Positions 25,974-33,626 of a stretch of 60,127 nucleotides of DNA are shown one piece after another. The position numbers and the translations under genes are program-made. The stretch spans positions 7,545 through 67,671 of the forward strand of contig JAEUIH010000035.1 of assembly GCA_016795105.1 (NCBI GenBank). The letters are read 5' to 3'. Position 1 is the stretch's first letter. The number at the start of each line of letters is the position of its first letter. The stretch is from Planctomyces sp. GTDB taxonomy: Bacteria > Planctomycetota > Planctomycetia > Planctomycetales > Planctomycetaceae. The notes under the pieces are model-generated. The model saw only the letters and a program-made list of their open reading frames with translations. It was not told the origin of the DNA and did not search any database.

Positions 25974-26030
25974 TGTTCAGTGACAAATACTGTTCAATGA
26001 CAAATACTGCCAGTACGCAAGTACTGGCAG
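25974..26030. terminator. 17-bp direct repeat and GCAA-loop hairpin between convergent genes
   Basis: Two near-identical 17-bp units (TGTTCA(G/A)TGACAAATAC, 25974-25990 and 25991-26007) run into a perfect 10-bp stem, CTGCCAGTAC / GTACTGGCAG (26007-26016 and 26021-26030), with loop GCAA. Its place between two converging genes suggests a shared transcript end, although no T-run follows. Confidence 0.5.
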
Positions 26031-26061
26031 CATGTAAATTCTGGCAGCAGAGAAGTATTGA

Positions 26062-27315
26062 TCAGAGTGTCAGAGCCGATTCCGGGAGTTTGATGCCAAA
26101 CGGTGCAAGCTGAGCGCGGATCGAATCGAAGATGATTCGATCCAGCTCAGGGAGCTCCTTGCCTTCTCGCTTAAGTTCTTCAAGAAGCCACTTGCCGCGC
26201 TGTTCGCCGATTTCGAGCACTTCTTTCTGAAGTGATCTCCTTTCCGAGTCCTTTGACAGAATCAGTGTCTCCAACTCGTCCGGCGTCTTGCCATGAAGCT
26301 CATCAGGCAGTTCACTGGCATCCAGATCTTTCAGCAAGGTCTTTCCGGACAAGACATCCGTGACCAGTTCCTGGTGACCCGCGAAGTTACAGAGCCCGCT
26401 TGAAGTGCAGTTGAAGACTGCTCGCTGAGCAAGCGACCGCACTGATGCATCTTCATAGATTCTCTCCTGATTCCGCCATTGAACATTCTGCTTTTCGCGA
26501 GCTGACGAATCGCCATAGTAGATTCGTGTTGCGTCCAGACGCTGTGACAGCTCTGCAAGTTTTGCGTCAAATGGAGTCTCTGGTGTAATCGCACCTCCCT
26601 GCTGCTCAATTGCCGCGTAGACACCTTTTCCGTTGTCTGCAATTTCACTCCAGACAGGAATCGTCTCAGCCATGGATCCACACTGAATCGCATTGATCAG
26701 AATGCCCTTCTCAGCAGCCAGCAGACAGGTATCTCTGTATGGCACGTCATCGTCGTAATCCATATGGGGAGGAGCATCACCGACGAGGTAAATAATTCGG
26801 CATACAGACTTATCAGTACTCCATCCAATTTTATGGACAGCTTCATGAAGAGCCTGGTTGACACTCTCCGGTGCATCGTTTCCCCCGCCTGCCTGAAACG
26901 CCATCAACTCATGATAGATGCCGTCCAGGTCCGTCGACAGTGGAGTCAGCTTTGTGACATAGTCGTCACCGCGATCCCGGTACCCCAACAGACCAATTCG
27001 AATTTCTGGTGCGGGCTCTGATCTCGACAATGTCGTTGCAATCGACCAAATCTTCTCTTTTGCCGCCGAAATCAATCCCGCCATACTGCCTGTGGTATCC
27101 ACAACAAACACCACTTCGATGCGACCTTTTGGACTGGCACTGTCTTTTGGACTGGCACTGTCTTTGGGACCGGCACTTTCTTCCGACTGCGGCACTGGTT
27201 GCGCGTTTACAGAAACTGGTTGCTCGTCCGTTGGCATCGGCGCAGCAGGGATTTGAGACGTTGCCAACATCAGTCCAAACAGAGTGATCAATAGACGTCC
27301 ACTGTGAATCTTCAT
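26062..27315 (-). CDS. Secreted von Willebrand factor A domain protein
   Basis: 417 residues with a signal peptide (MKIHSGRLLITLFGLMLATS, cleavage near PAAP). The vWA domain starts IEVVFVVDTTGSMAGLISAA, with the metal-site DxTGS intact, and continues to about residue 260. The rest (ending PFGIKLPESALTL) is helical and charged, with a predicted coil around TLILSKDSERRSLQKEVLEI. ATG 27315 has an ideal AGGAGG 6 nt upstream. The frame's earlier ATG at 27351 is not supported. Between signal and vWA lies an 18-bp tandem repeat encoding (E/D)SA(G/S)PK three times. Likely periplasmic. Binding partner unknown. Confidence 0.85.
   Translation of the reverse strand: MKIHSGRLLITLFGLMLATSQIPAAPMPTDEQPVSVNAQPVPQSEESAGPKDSASPKDSASPKGRIEVVFVVDTTGSMAGLISAAKEKIWSIATTLSRSEPAPEIRIGLLGYRDRGDDYVTKLTPLSTDLDGIYHELMAFQAGGGNDAPESVNQALHEAVHKIGWSTDKSVCRIIYLVGDAPPHMDYDDDVPYRDTCLLAAEKGILINAIQCGSMAETIPVWSEIADNGKGVYAAIEQQGGAITPETPFDAKLAELSQRLDATRIYYGDSSAREKQNVQWRNQERIYEDASVRSLAQRAVFNCTSSGLCNFAGHQELVTDVLSGKTLLKDLDASELPDELHGKTPDELETLILSKDSERRSLQKEVLEIGEQRGKWLLEELKREGKELPELDRIIFDSIRAQLAPFGIKLPESALTL
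27127..27180 (-). repeat. 18-bp tandem repeat inside the vWA gene
   Basis: Three units at 27127-27144, 27145-27162 and 27163-27180. The first two are identical (TTTTGGACTGGCACTGTC on the plus strand) and the third differs at three positions. They encode a hydrophilic linker of ESAGPK, DSASPK, DSASPK between the signal peptide and the vWA domain. Near-identical units suggest recent slippage, so copy number may vary between strains. Confidence 0.85.
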
Positions 27316-27466
27316 CAACGGCCTCCTGAAACGGGGGTGCACTTTGAACAACTCCCGGAGTCTGCCTGTCCGACAGAATCTCGGCTCAGTATGTTACGCT
27401 CTTCCCGGTGAAACGTTTGTCAGACGTTTGTAAGAAGTGCATCAGGAATTTGTGTCGGGGATTTTC

Positions 27467-28402
27467 ATGAAGCTTGGAATGGTCGGTCTGGACACATCTC
27501 ACGTTCCTGCATTTGTAAGACTCATCAATGATGCCCCTGTGAAATCGTCTGACGGCGATAGCCCGAAATCGCCTGACAGGAATGTCGCGGTCACAGCTGC
27601 GTTCCCTGGAGGAAATCCGGAGTTTCCACTCAGCCGCGATCGGCTCGACGCGTTCACAAGGCAGGTGAGTGAAATGGGGGTTGAAATCGTTGATTCTCTG
27701 AGTGAACTGATCAGCCGAGTCGATGGTGTCATGATCCAGAGTGTCGATGGCACTCAGCATCTCGATCAGGCCCGCCATTCCTTTGAAGCCGGGAAGCCGG
27801 TCTTCATCGACAAGCCGCTGGCCGCCAGCTTCAGTGATGTCCTGGCGATTCAGCAGCTGGGACGCAGAACTGGTGTTCCCTGGTTTTCAGCATCTGCAAT
27901 GAGATATTCGCCGGGATACCCCGAATTGCACCAACACCTGACAAAGCAATCGATCCTGGCAGCGACCACAAGTTGCCCGTTGAAGGTCGGACCAGGACAC
28001 CCGGATCTGTTCTGGTATGGAGTTCATGGGGTCGACCTGTTGTATTCAATTCTTGGAACGGGCTGCCAGCAGGTACAGTGTGTGTCCACAGGAATTGCTG
28101 ACCTCGTCACCGGAATCTGGCAAAATGGCCGTATCGGAAGTTGTTTGGCAATTCGAGATGAATCCGGGGAATGCGGTTTTGGAGCTACCGTATTTACCGA
28201 TCATGGCAGCCACGGATGTCATGCTTCGTATGACTACGGGCCAATCGTCGATACGATTGTCAGTTTTTTCCTGAACGGGAAGAGTCCGGTACCGGAAATC
28301 GAGATGGTGGAAGTCTTTGCGTTTATGGCAGCGGCAGAAATCAGCCGGAAAAGACTGGGGGAAGTCGTGGAATTGACCGAAATTCTTCAGAATGGCGACT
28401 GA
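27467..28402 (+). CDS. Gfo/Idh/MocA-like oxidoreductase with atypical Rossmann motif
   Basis: 311 residues. It begins MKLGMVGLDTSHVPAFVRLI, where a normal Gfo/Idh/MocA protein has a GxGxxG dinucleotide loop. Here the loop is GLDTSH. Later features fit the family: DGVMIQSVDGTQHLDQARHS, then KPVFIDKPLAAS (the EKP-like motif, here DKP) and a C-terminal alpha/beta part with FWYGVHGVDLLYSIL. ATG 27467 has GGGGA 5 nt upstream. The frame can be extended to a GTG at 27437. It may bind NAD(P) weakly or not at all, and the substrate is unknown. It diverges from the vWA gene. Confidence 0.8.
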   Translation: MKLGMVGLDTSHVPAFVRLINDAPVKSSDGDSPKSPDRNVAVTAAFPGGNPEFPLSRDRLDAFTRQVSEMGVEIVDSLSELISRVDGVMIQSVDGTQHLDQARHSFEAGKPVFIDKPLAASFSDVLAIQQLGRRTGVPWFSASAMRYSPGYPELHQHLTKQSILAATTSCPLKVGPGHPDLFWYGVHGVDLLYSILGTGCQQVQCVSTGIADLVTGIWQNGRIGSCLAIRDESGECGFGATVFTDHGSHGCHASYDYGPIVDTIVSFFLNGKSPVPEIEMVEVFAFMAAAEISRKRLGEVVELTEILQNGD

Positions 28403-28454
28403 TCGTCAGCAGGAAGTCCACATTTCACGTACATTCGATTTAGAATTCAGTTCT

Positions 28455-28483
28455 TTGCCAGCTCGATGACGCTGGTTTATTAA
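28455..28483 (+). promoter_or_regulatory. Candidate promoter for the aroDE-aroK-peptidase operon
   Basis: TTGCCA (28455-28460) and TATTAA (28478-28483) with a 17-bp spacer match sigma-70 -35 and -10 boxes at 5 and 4 of 6 positions, 33 bp before the aroDE start. The A/T-rich TTTATTAATAATC around the -10 supports it. Identified by eye. Confidence 0.45.
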
Positions 28484-28516
28484 TAATCAGATCCAGAGGT
28501 AAGGCGCTTCAATATT

Positions 28517-30055
28517 ATGATTTGCGTGAGTCTCGGTCGGACTCGACATTCATCCATGCAGGAAGAGCATCAGTACCTTGCGGAAAAAGGTGCCGAGCTT
28601 GTTGAACTTCGAGTAGACTTCATGAGAAAGCGGCCCGACCTGGGTCGACTTCTGAAGGACCGCCCAACACCCGTTGTTGTCACGTGTCGCAGAAGAAGCG
28701 ATCGCGGACGCTGGTTCGGAACGGAAGACCAGCGATTGGCACTTCTCCGCGAAGCAATTATCAGCGGCGCGGAGTACGTCGATCTTGAGGATGATGTCGC
28801 GAAGTCCATCCGTCGATACGGCAAGACGAAGCGGATCGTCAGCTATCATGATTTTGACGAAACGCCGCTGGATCTGTATGCCATCTACAATCGACTGGCC
28901 GAATGCGATCCGGACATCATCAAGATTGTCACCATGGCGAATCTGCCTTCCGACAATGTGCGGATGCTCGAAATGGTGGAAGCAGCAACGATCCCTACGG
29001 TCGGCTTCTGCATGGGAGAATTCGGCACCATTAGTCGCATTCTGTGCGGACGATATGGTTCGCCATTTACATATGCGAGCTTCAGTCGCGAGCGAGAAAT
29101 GGCACCTGGGCAACTGTCATTTGCAGAAGTTCGAAATCTGTATCGTTTCAATCACATTACCAAACAAACAAAGGTGTTTGGTGTTCTGGGTGATCCAATT
29201 GCACAGAGCAAGAGTCCGCTGATTCATAACGCTGCGTTTCGCAAGCTGGGCATTGATGCAGTTTATATTCCTCTGAGAGTCCCTGCTGACAATCTGATGG
29301 AAACGCTGGCGGAATACGAGAAACTTGGCATTGGTGGTTATAGTGTCACGATTCCGCATAAGGAATCAGTGATCGAATTCGCTGATGCCCCGGACGACCT
29401 CACAGACGCAATCGGCGCAGCAAATACTCTGTACAAAGCTGACAACAAATGGATCGCTACAAATACTGATGCCAGTGCCGCTCTCGAAGCAATCCTCACC
29501 GGGTTGCGAAGAGCTCCTGGCGCAATTCCTGACTTCAAAGGCCGAAAAGTACTGATCCTCGGAGCAGGGGGGGTTGCGCGTGCCGTTGGGCAGGCTCTTG
29601 TCAGCAACGAGGCCGCGGTGATCATTACGAATCGCAGTCGAGATCGAGGCCGAAATCTGGCGGCAGAACTTGGCTGCCAGTTCGTCACCTGGGAAAACCG
29701 CGCATCCGACAACTATGAAATCATTGTCAATTGCACCTCCGTGGGTATGTTCCCGAAACTTGATGAGACGCCCTACGAACCGCATTGGCTTACCGAGTCA
29801 ATGGTTGTCTTTGATACGGTCTACAATCCGGAGAAGACACTGTTTCTAAAGCAGGCTGCCGATCGTGGCTGCACAGTGGTCAGCGGTGTGGAGATGTTTG
29901 TGCGGCAGGCCGCTCAACAATTCCGATACTTCACCGGCAAAGATGCACCACTGGACTATATGGCTGAAACTCTGAGACGATCGATCTCTGCAGCCCGAGC
30001 TGTCACGCCGCCAGCTGGAGAATCGACGTCCGCCGGAGAAGATGTCGCATCATGA
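28517..30055 (+). CDS. aroDE: Bifunctional 3-dehydroquinate dehydratase / shikimate dehydrogenase
   Basis: Carries two successive steps of the shikimate pathway in one 512-residue chain. Residues 1 to about 210 are a type I dehydroquinate dehydratase (GAELVELRVDFM, VVVTCRRRSDRG, catalytic His in VSYHDFDE near residue 112, Schiff-base Lys in IIKIVTMA near 136). From about 218 on is an AroE shikimate dehydrogenase (FGVLGDPIAQSKSPLIHNAA, VTIPHKE, GAANTL, TNTDASA, LILGAGGVARAVGQAL, NCTSVGM). This arrangement matches the plant DHQ-SDH enzyme and is also known in some planctomycetes and chlamydiae. ATGA overlap with aroK shows translational coupling. Confidence 0.95.
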   Translation: MICVSLGRTRHSSMQEEHQYLAEKGAELVELRVDFMRKRPDLGRLLKDRPTPVVVTCRRRSDRGRWFGTEDQRLALLREAIISGAEYVDLEDDVAKSIRRYGKTKRIVSYHDFDETPLDLYAIYNRLAECDPDIIKIVTMANLPSDNVRMLEMVEAATIPTVGFCMGEFGTISRILCGRYGSPFTYASFSREREMAPGQLSFAEVRNLYRFNHITKQTKVFGVLGDPIAQSKSPLIHNAAFRKLGIDAVYIPLRVPADNLMETLAEYEKLGIGGYSVTIPHKESVIEFADAPDDLTDAIGAANTLYKADNKWIATNTDASAALEAILTGLRRAPGAIPDFKGRKVLILGAGGVARAVGQALVSNEAAVIITNRSRDRGRNLAAELGCQFVTWENRASDNYEIIVNCTSVGMFPKLDETPYEPHWLTESMVVFDTVYNPEKTLFLKQAADRGCTVVSGVEMFVRQAAQQFRYFTGKDAPLDYMAETLRRSISAARAVTPPAGESTSAGEDVAS

Positions 30056-30606
30056 CGATTACACTGATCGGCTATCGAGGCTCGGGAAAGTCGAGCATCG
30101 CTCCACTACTGGCAACAGCACTCGACTGGAACTGGATCGACAGTGACCAGGTGATCGAGGAGGAAGCAGGTTGCACGATTCGTCAGATTTTCGAATCTGA
30201 AGGAGAAGCCGGGTTTCGGGCTCGAGAAACTCAGGTGCTCGAACGTCTTTTGAAACAGCCTCGACTCGTAATCGCTGCCGGAGGCGGTGCTGTACTCGCA
30301 CCAATCAACCGGGAGCGGATGCAGGCTGCCGGCCCGGTTGTCTGGCTGTGCGCATCAGCCGATACTCTGGCATCCCGAATTTCCGGAGATCAACAGTCTG
30401 CCACTCGACGGCCAGGGCTGACTGCTCTCTCCGCATCCGAAGAAGTCGCCAGTGTGCTCGCTTATCGACTTCCCATTTACCTGGAAGCGGCCACAATCTC
30501 TGTTGATGCAGATGGCAGAAGTCTGGATGAGATTACCGCAGACATCCTTGCTCAGCTGCCGCCATTCAGTGATGCAGCAAACCAGACTCGCGGGAACGCT
30601 CAATGA
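30052..30606 (+). CDS. aroK: Shikimate kinase
   Basis: Phosphorylates shikimate to shikimate 3-phosphate, the next step after the AroDE product. Walker A is GYRGSGKSS at residues 7-15. DSDQVIEEEAGCTIRQIFE holds the shikimate-binding Asp, GEAGFRARE the arginine, and VIAAGGGAVL the conserved GGG. The lid has a TRRPGL segment. Length, 184 residues, is normal. It overlaps aroDE by 4 bp upstream and the prepilin peptidase by 4 bp downstream, forming a tight operon. Confidence 0.93.
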   Translation: MTITLIGYRGSGKSSIAPLLATALDWNWIDSDQVIEEEAGCTIRQIFESEGEAGFRARETQVLERLLKQPRLVIAAGGGAVLAPINRERMQAAGPVVWLCASADTLASRISGDQQSATRRPGLTALSASEEVASVLAYRLPIYLEAATISVDADGRSLDEITADILAQLPPFSDAANQTRGNAQ

Positions 30607-31904
30607 ACCTTTTTGATCTGCCTCGCCCGTTCATTTACGCCTGCCTGTTTCTGATTGGCTCGTGCATCGGAAGTTTCCTGAATGTCTGCATCCATCGATT
30701 TCCCGGGAAGATTCGACTCCGCGATCAACTCAAATCCCTGAACTCCCATCGCTCGGGCTGCCCTCGCTGCGCGGCATCGATCCGCTGGCGGGATAACATC
30801 CCGATTCTGGGCTGGCTGATGCTGCTCGGACGCTGTCGATCCTGCAAAAAACCGATTTCGCCACGATACATCTTTGTCGAGGCACTCACGGCGGTTCTGT
30901 TTGTTGTGGTTTACTGGTACGAGATGCCCACAACATTCTGGTCCGGTATCGACACCAGTGGATTGTATGACTCTCGTGGACCACAGCAGATTCGCGACTT
31001 CTGGGATCAGGCAACCTGGCTTCACACTCGGTATGCTCTGCATATCTTTATGATTTGCGGATTGATCGTCGCCACATTTATCGACTTCGAACTCAAAATC
31101 ATCCCCGATGGTTCAACGGTTCCTGTGATGGTGGCTGCTTTCCTTGCAGCCATCATCGTAGGGCAGGTTCATATTGTCCCGTTGTGGTTTCAGGATGCCA
31201 GTGTTGTTCGCGTTGTCAGAGACGTGGCCTCAGACTGGATGACTCCGTTTCTATTTGAATGGGACGCTGAACCCTTTGCTCAGAAATGGCCTCGACTTCA
31301 CGCTGTCCTCGTTTCACTCGCCGGTTTTCTTGTCGGTGGAGGAGTTGTCTGGATCGTTCGAATCATCGGACAATGGATCCTGAAACAGGAAGCCATGGGA
31401 TTTGGCGATGTTATCCTGATGGCTATGGTAGGAAGCGTCATTGGATGGCAACCGGTTCTTGTCGTCTTTTTCACGGCTCCAATGTTCGCAGTCTTTGGTG
31501 CCGCCGTCGCATGGCTGACTCAGCGCGAACGAAGGATTCCATATGGTCCGTGGCTCAGCCTGGCAACACTTCTGCTGCTTCTCACCTGGAAACAGGTCTG
31601 GCCCGTCGCCAGGACCGTGTTTGATATGGGACCTTTCCTGATCTGGATGGGATTCTTCATGGTGGCATCTCTGATCGTGAGCCTCCAGATGATTCAGGTC
31701 GTTAAGCGACTTCTCGGAATTCCCCTGTATCCGCCCGACGATGAACACGAGGTTCCCTGGAGCTCCGCCGATCATCTCAGCTACTACAACAGCGAAAGGC
31801 CGGATGAACAGGTTGGACAATGGCAAAGGCCATCGTGGCCAGGCTGCCGATCCGGCAGAGGACTTGGTCAGTCACATCAATGGCGTACCGGCGGGAGAGA
31901 CTAG
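30603..31904 (+). CDS. Type IV prepilin peptidase (A24 family), PilD-like
   Basis: Membrane aspartic peptidase that cleaves type IV pilin and type II secretion pseudopilin leaders and usually N-methylates the new end. The N-terminal domain holds GSFLNVCIHRFP and two CxxC pairs, CPRC and CRSC, typical of the zinc-bearing PilD form. The two catalytic aspartates are in the segment FIDFELKIIPDGS and in the motif GFGDVILMAMVG. At 433 residues it is longer than the usual ~290. The extra length is a loop between the catalytic regions (around WFQDASVVRVVRDVASDW) and a C-terminal tail. Coupled to aroK by a 4-bp overlap, an unusual partnership. Confidence 0.9.
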   Translation: MNLFDLPRPFIYACLFLIGSCIGSFLNVCIHRFPGKIRLRDQLKSLNSHRSGCPRCAASIRWRDNIPILGWLMLLGRCRSCKKPISPRYIFVEALTAVLFVVVYWYEMPTTFWSGIDTSGLYDSRGPQQIRDFWDQATWLHTRYALHIFMICGLIVATFIDFELKIIPDGSTVPVMVAAFLAAIIVGQVHIVPLWFQDASVVRVVRDVASDWMTPFLFEWDAEPFAQKWPRLHAVLVSLAGFLVGGGVVWIVRIIGQWILKQEAMGFGDVILMAMVGSVIGWQPVLVVFFTAPMFAVFGAAVAWLTQRERRIPYGPWLSLATLLLLLTWKQVWPVARTVFDMGPFLIWMGFFMVASLIVSLQMIQVVKRLLGIPLYPPDDEHEVPWSSADHLSYYNSERPDEQVGQWQRPSWPGCRSGRGLGQSHQWRTGGRD

Positions 31905-31968
31905 CAGCCAAACTCTGCAACCCGAATCCGGCCGGAATGGTCTGAACTTATGGGAAAGTCTCATTCAG

Positions 31969-32490
31969 CTAAGCGAGTAACTGAAGCTCAAATGTCACCG
32001 GCACAGCATTTCGGAGAGTCTGAGCGATCACACAATAGCGTTCTGTCAGCTGAACGAGCTTTTCAAGTTGTTCGGCTGCCGCTTTAGATCGCAGCCTGAA
32101 TACAATATGAATTGAAGACATTCCGACGGGAACCTCTCGGGAAACTCCCAAGGTTCCGCGAAAATCCATCTGAGCCGTTGCTTCCACAACCGCTTCCGAC
32201 ACTGGTAATTCCATCGAAGTTGCCACCGCAGCAAACGTCACTCCTGCACACGCAACCAGAGCCTGAAGCAGCATATCTCCCGAGCAGGCGGTCAGACCAT
32301 CTCCACCCGCATATGGATGCAGACCGGAAATCACAGCGATTTCGTCACCAGGCGGACGGTCAATGCGACACGTCAGTTCCTCAATGCAAACCACTCCTCT
32401 TGCTGACATTGTGGCCACAGCCCGTTCGGGTTCTCTCAGATAGAGTTCCTTAAGGGGGGCTTGTAACTCACGAAGCTGTTGTCGATTCAT
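31969..32490 (-). CDS. OsmC family protein
   Basis: 173 residues of the OsmC/Ohr fold, which uses two cysteines to reduce organic peroxides. YAGGDGLTACSGDMLLQALV and ACAGVTFAAVATSM give the two expected cysteines, and IHIVFRLRSKAAAEQLEKL is the family beta-alpha-beta segment. ATG 32490 is chosen. The frame extends to a TTG at 32598 through an extra 36 residues containing CRQC, which could be a real zinc-ribbon-like extension but lacks a good start. Convergent with the prepilin peptidase and divergent from the ROK gene. Confidence 0.82.
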   Translation of the reverse strand: MNRQQLRELQAPLKELYLREPERAVATMSARGVVCIEELTCRIDRPPGDEIAVISGLHPYAGGDGLTACSGDMLLQALVACAGVTFAAVATSMELPVSEAVVEATAQMDFRGTLGVSREVPVGMSSIHIVFRLRSKAAAEQLEKLVQLTERYCVIAQTLRNAVPVTFELQLLA

Positions 32491-32636
32491 GACCTGCATT
32501 CCACATTGTCTGCATGTGAATTCCGAGACCGGGATGGTAGAGAATCCGAAAACAGAACTGCTATGCTTCGCACCGCAGAATCTCTGAATTGTTGCCAATG
32601 GCCTGAGAAACTGACTTTAGAGAGCTCGGAAGAACC

Positions 32637-33626
32637 ATGAGTACCGTCATTCCTCAGAAGAAAGTCTGGATTGGCTTTGATCTTGGTGGAACCAAGATGA
32701 TGGCCGTTGTTTTTGACAAAGACCTGAAGGTGCTGGGCAAACGGCGACGCAAGACCCGCGGAAACAATGCATCCAGTGTCGGACTTGACCGCATTACAGA
32801 GACGATTGAGCAGGCACTGGTCGAAGCCAACGCGACTGCCGATCAGATTGCAGGAGTGGGAGCCGGCTGCCCGGGACCGCTCGATCTCCAAAAAGGAGTG
32901 ATCCTCGAGGCCCCGAATCTGGGCTGGAAAGACGTAGGACTGCAGGACTTTCTTTCCAAAAAATTCAAATGTCCTGCCGTCATCTGCAATGATGTTGATG
33001 GCGGTGTCTTCGGAGAATATAGCGCTGGGTGTGCACGAGGACAGAGGTCTGTGCTCGGTGTCTTCCCGGGAACCGGGATTGGCGGTGGCTTTGTGTACGA
33101 AGGTCAAATCTTCCACGGCACTCGCTCAACCTGCATGGAAGTCGGCTATCTGCAGCTTGCTACCGAAGGAGGCTCTGCAGGACTTGGTCCCGTTGGCACA
33201 TTGGAGGGACTTGCCAGCCGACTTGCAATTTCAGCGGAAGCCGCAAAGGCAGCGTTTCGAGGGCAGGCACCGCACCTGCGGGAAATCGCGGGTACAGACC
33301 TCAGCCGGATTCGCAGTTCAACACTGGCTGAATCTATAGAGCACGGTGATAAAGCGATTGAAGAAATCGTGCAACGCGCCGCGCAACAGGTGGGGTGGGG
33401 AATTGGCTCGCTGATCAACATTCTTGCTCCCGATGTTGTTGTCCTGGGCGGCGGGCTGGTTGAAGCAATGCCAAAGCTCTATCTTGAACATGTTCGGATT
33501 GGAATCAAACGCAACGCACTGCCATCACTCGCTGAACAGCATAAACTGAAAGTTGCGGAACTCGGCGACATGGCGACGGCCACCGGAGCAGCCGCTCTCG
33601 CTCGACAAAAGTCAGAAGGAAAGTAG
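32637..33626 (+). CDS. ROK family protein (glucokinase-like) lacking the zinc-site motif
   Basis: 329-residue actin-fold protein of the ROK (repressor, ORF, kinase) family, probably a sugar kinase. Present: GFDLGGTKM (phosphate 1 loop), GCPGPLD, ICNDVDGGVFGEY with the catalytic Asp, and FPGTGIGGGFVY. Altered: the usual ExGH is EVGY, and the CxCGxxGCxE zinc motif is SAGLGPVGTLEG with every Cys gone. It therefore appears to have lost the structural zinc while keeping the active site. No DNA-binding N-terminus, so not a repressor. The stop overlaps the Ppx start by one base. Confidence 0.87.
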   Translation: MSTVIPQKKVWIGFDLGGTKMMAVVFDKDLKVLGKRRRKTRGNNASSVGLDRITETIEQALVEANATADQIAGVGAGCPGPLDLQKGVILEAPNLGWKDVGLQDFLSKKFKCPAVICNDVDGGVFGEYSAGCARGQRSVLGVFPGTGIGGGFVYEGQIFHGTRSTCMEVGYLQLATEGGSAGLGPVGTLEGLASRLAISAEAAKAAFRGQAPHLREIAGTDLSRIRSSTLAESIEHGDKAIEEIVQRAAQQVGWGIGSLINILAPDVVVLGGGLVEAMPKLYLEHVRIGIKRNALPSLAEQHKLKVAELGDMATATGAAALARQKSEGK

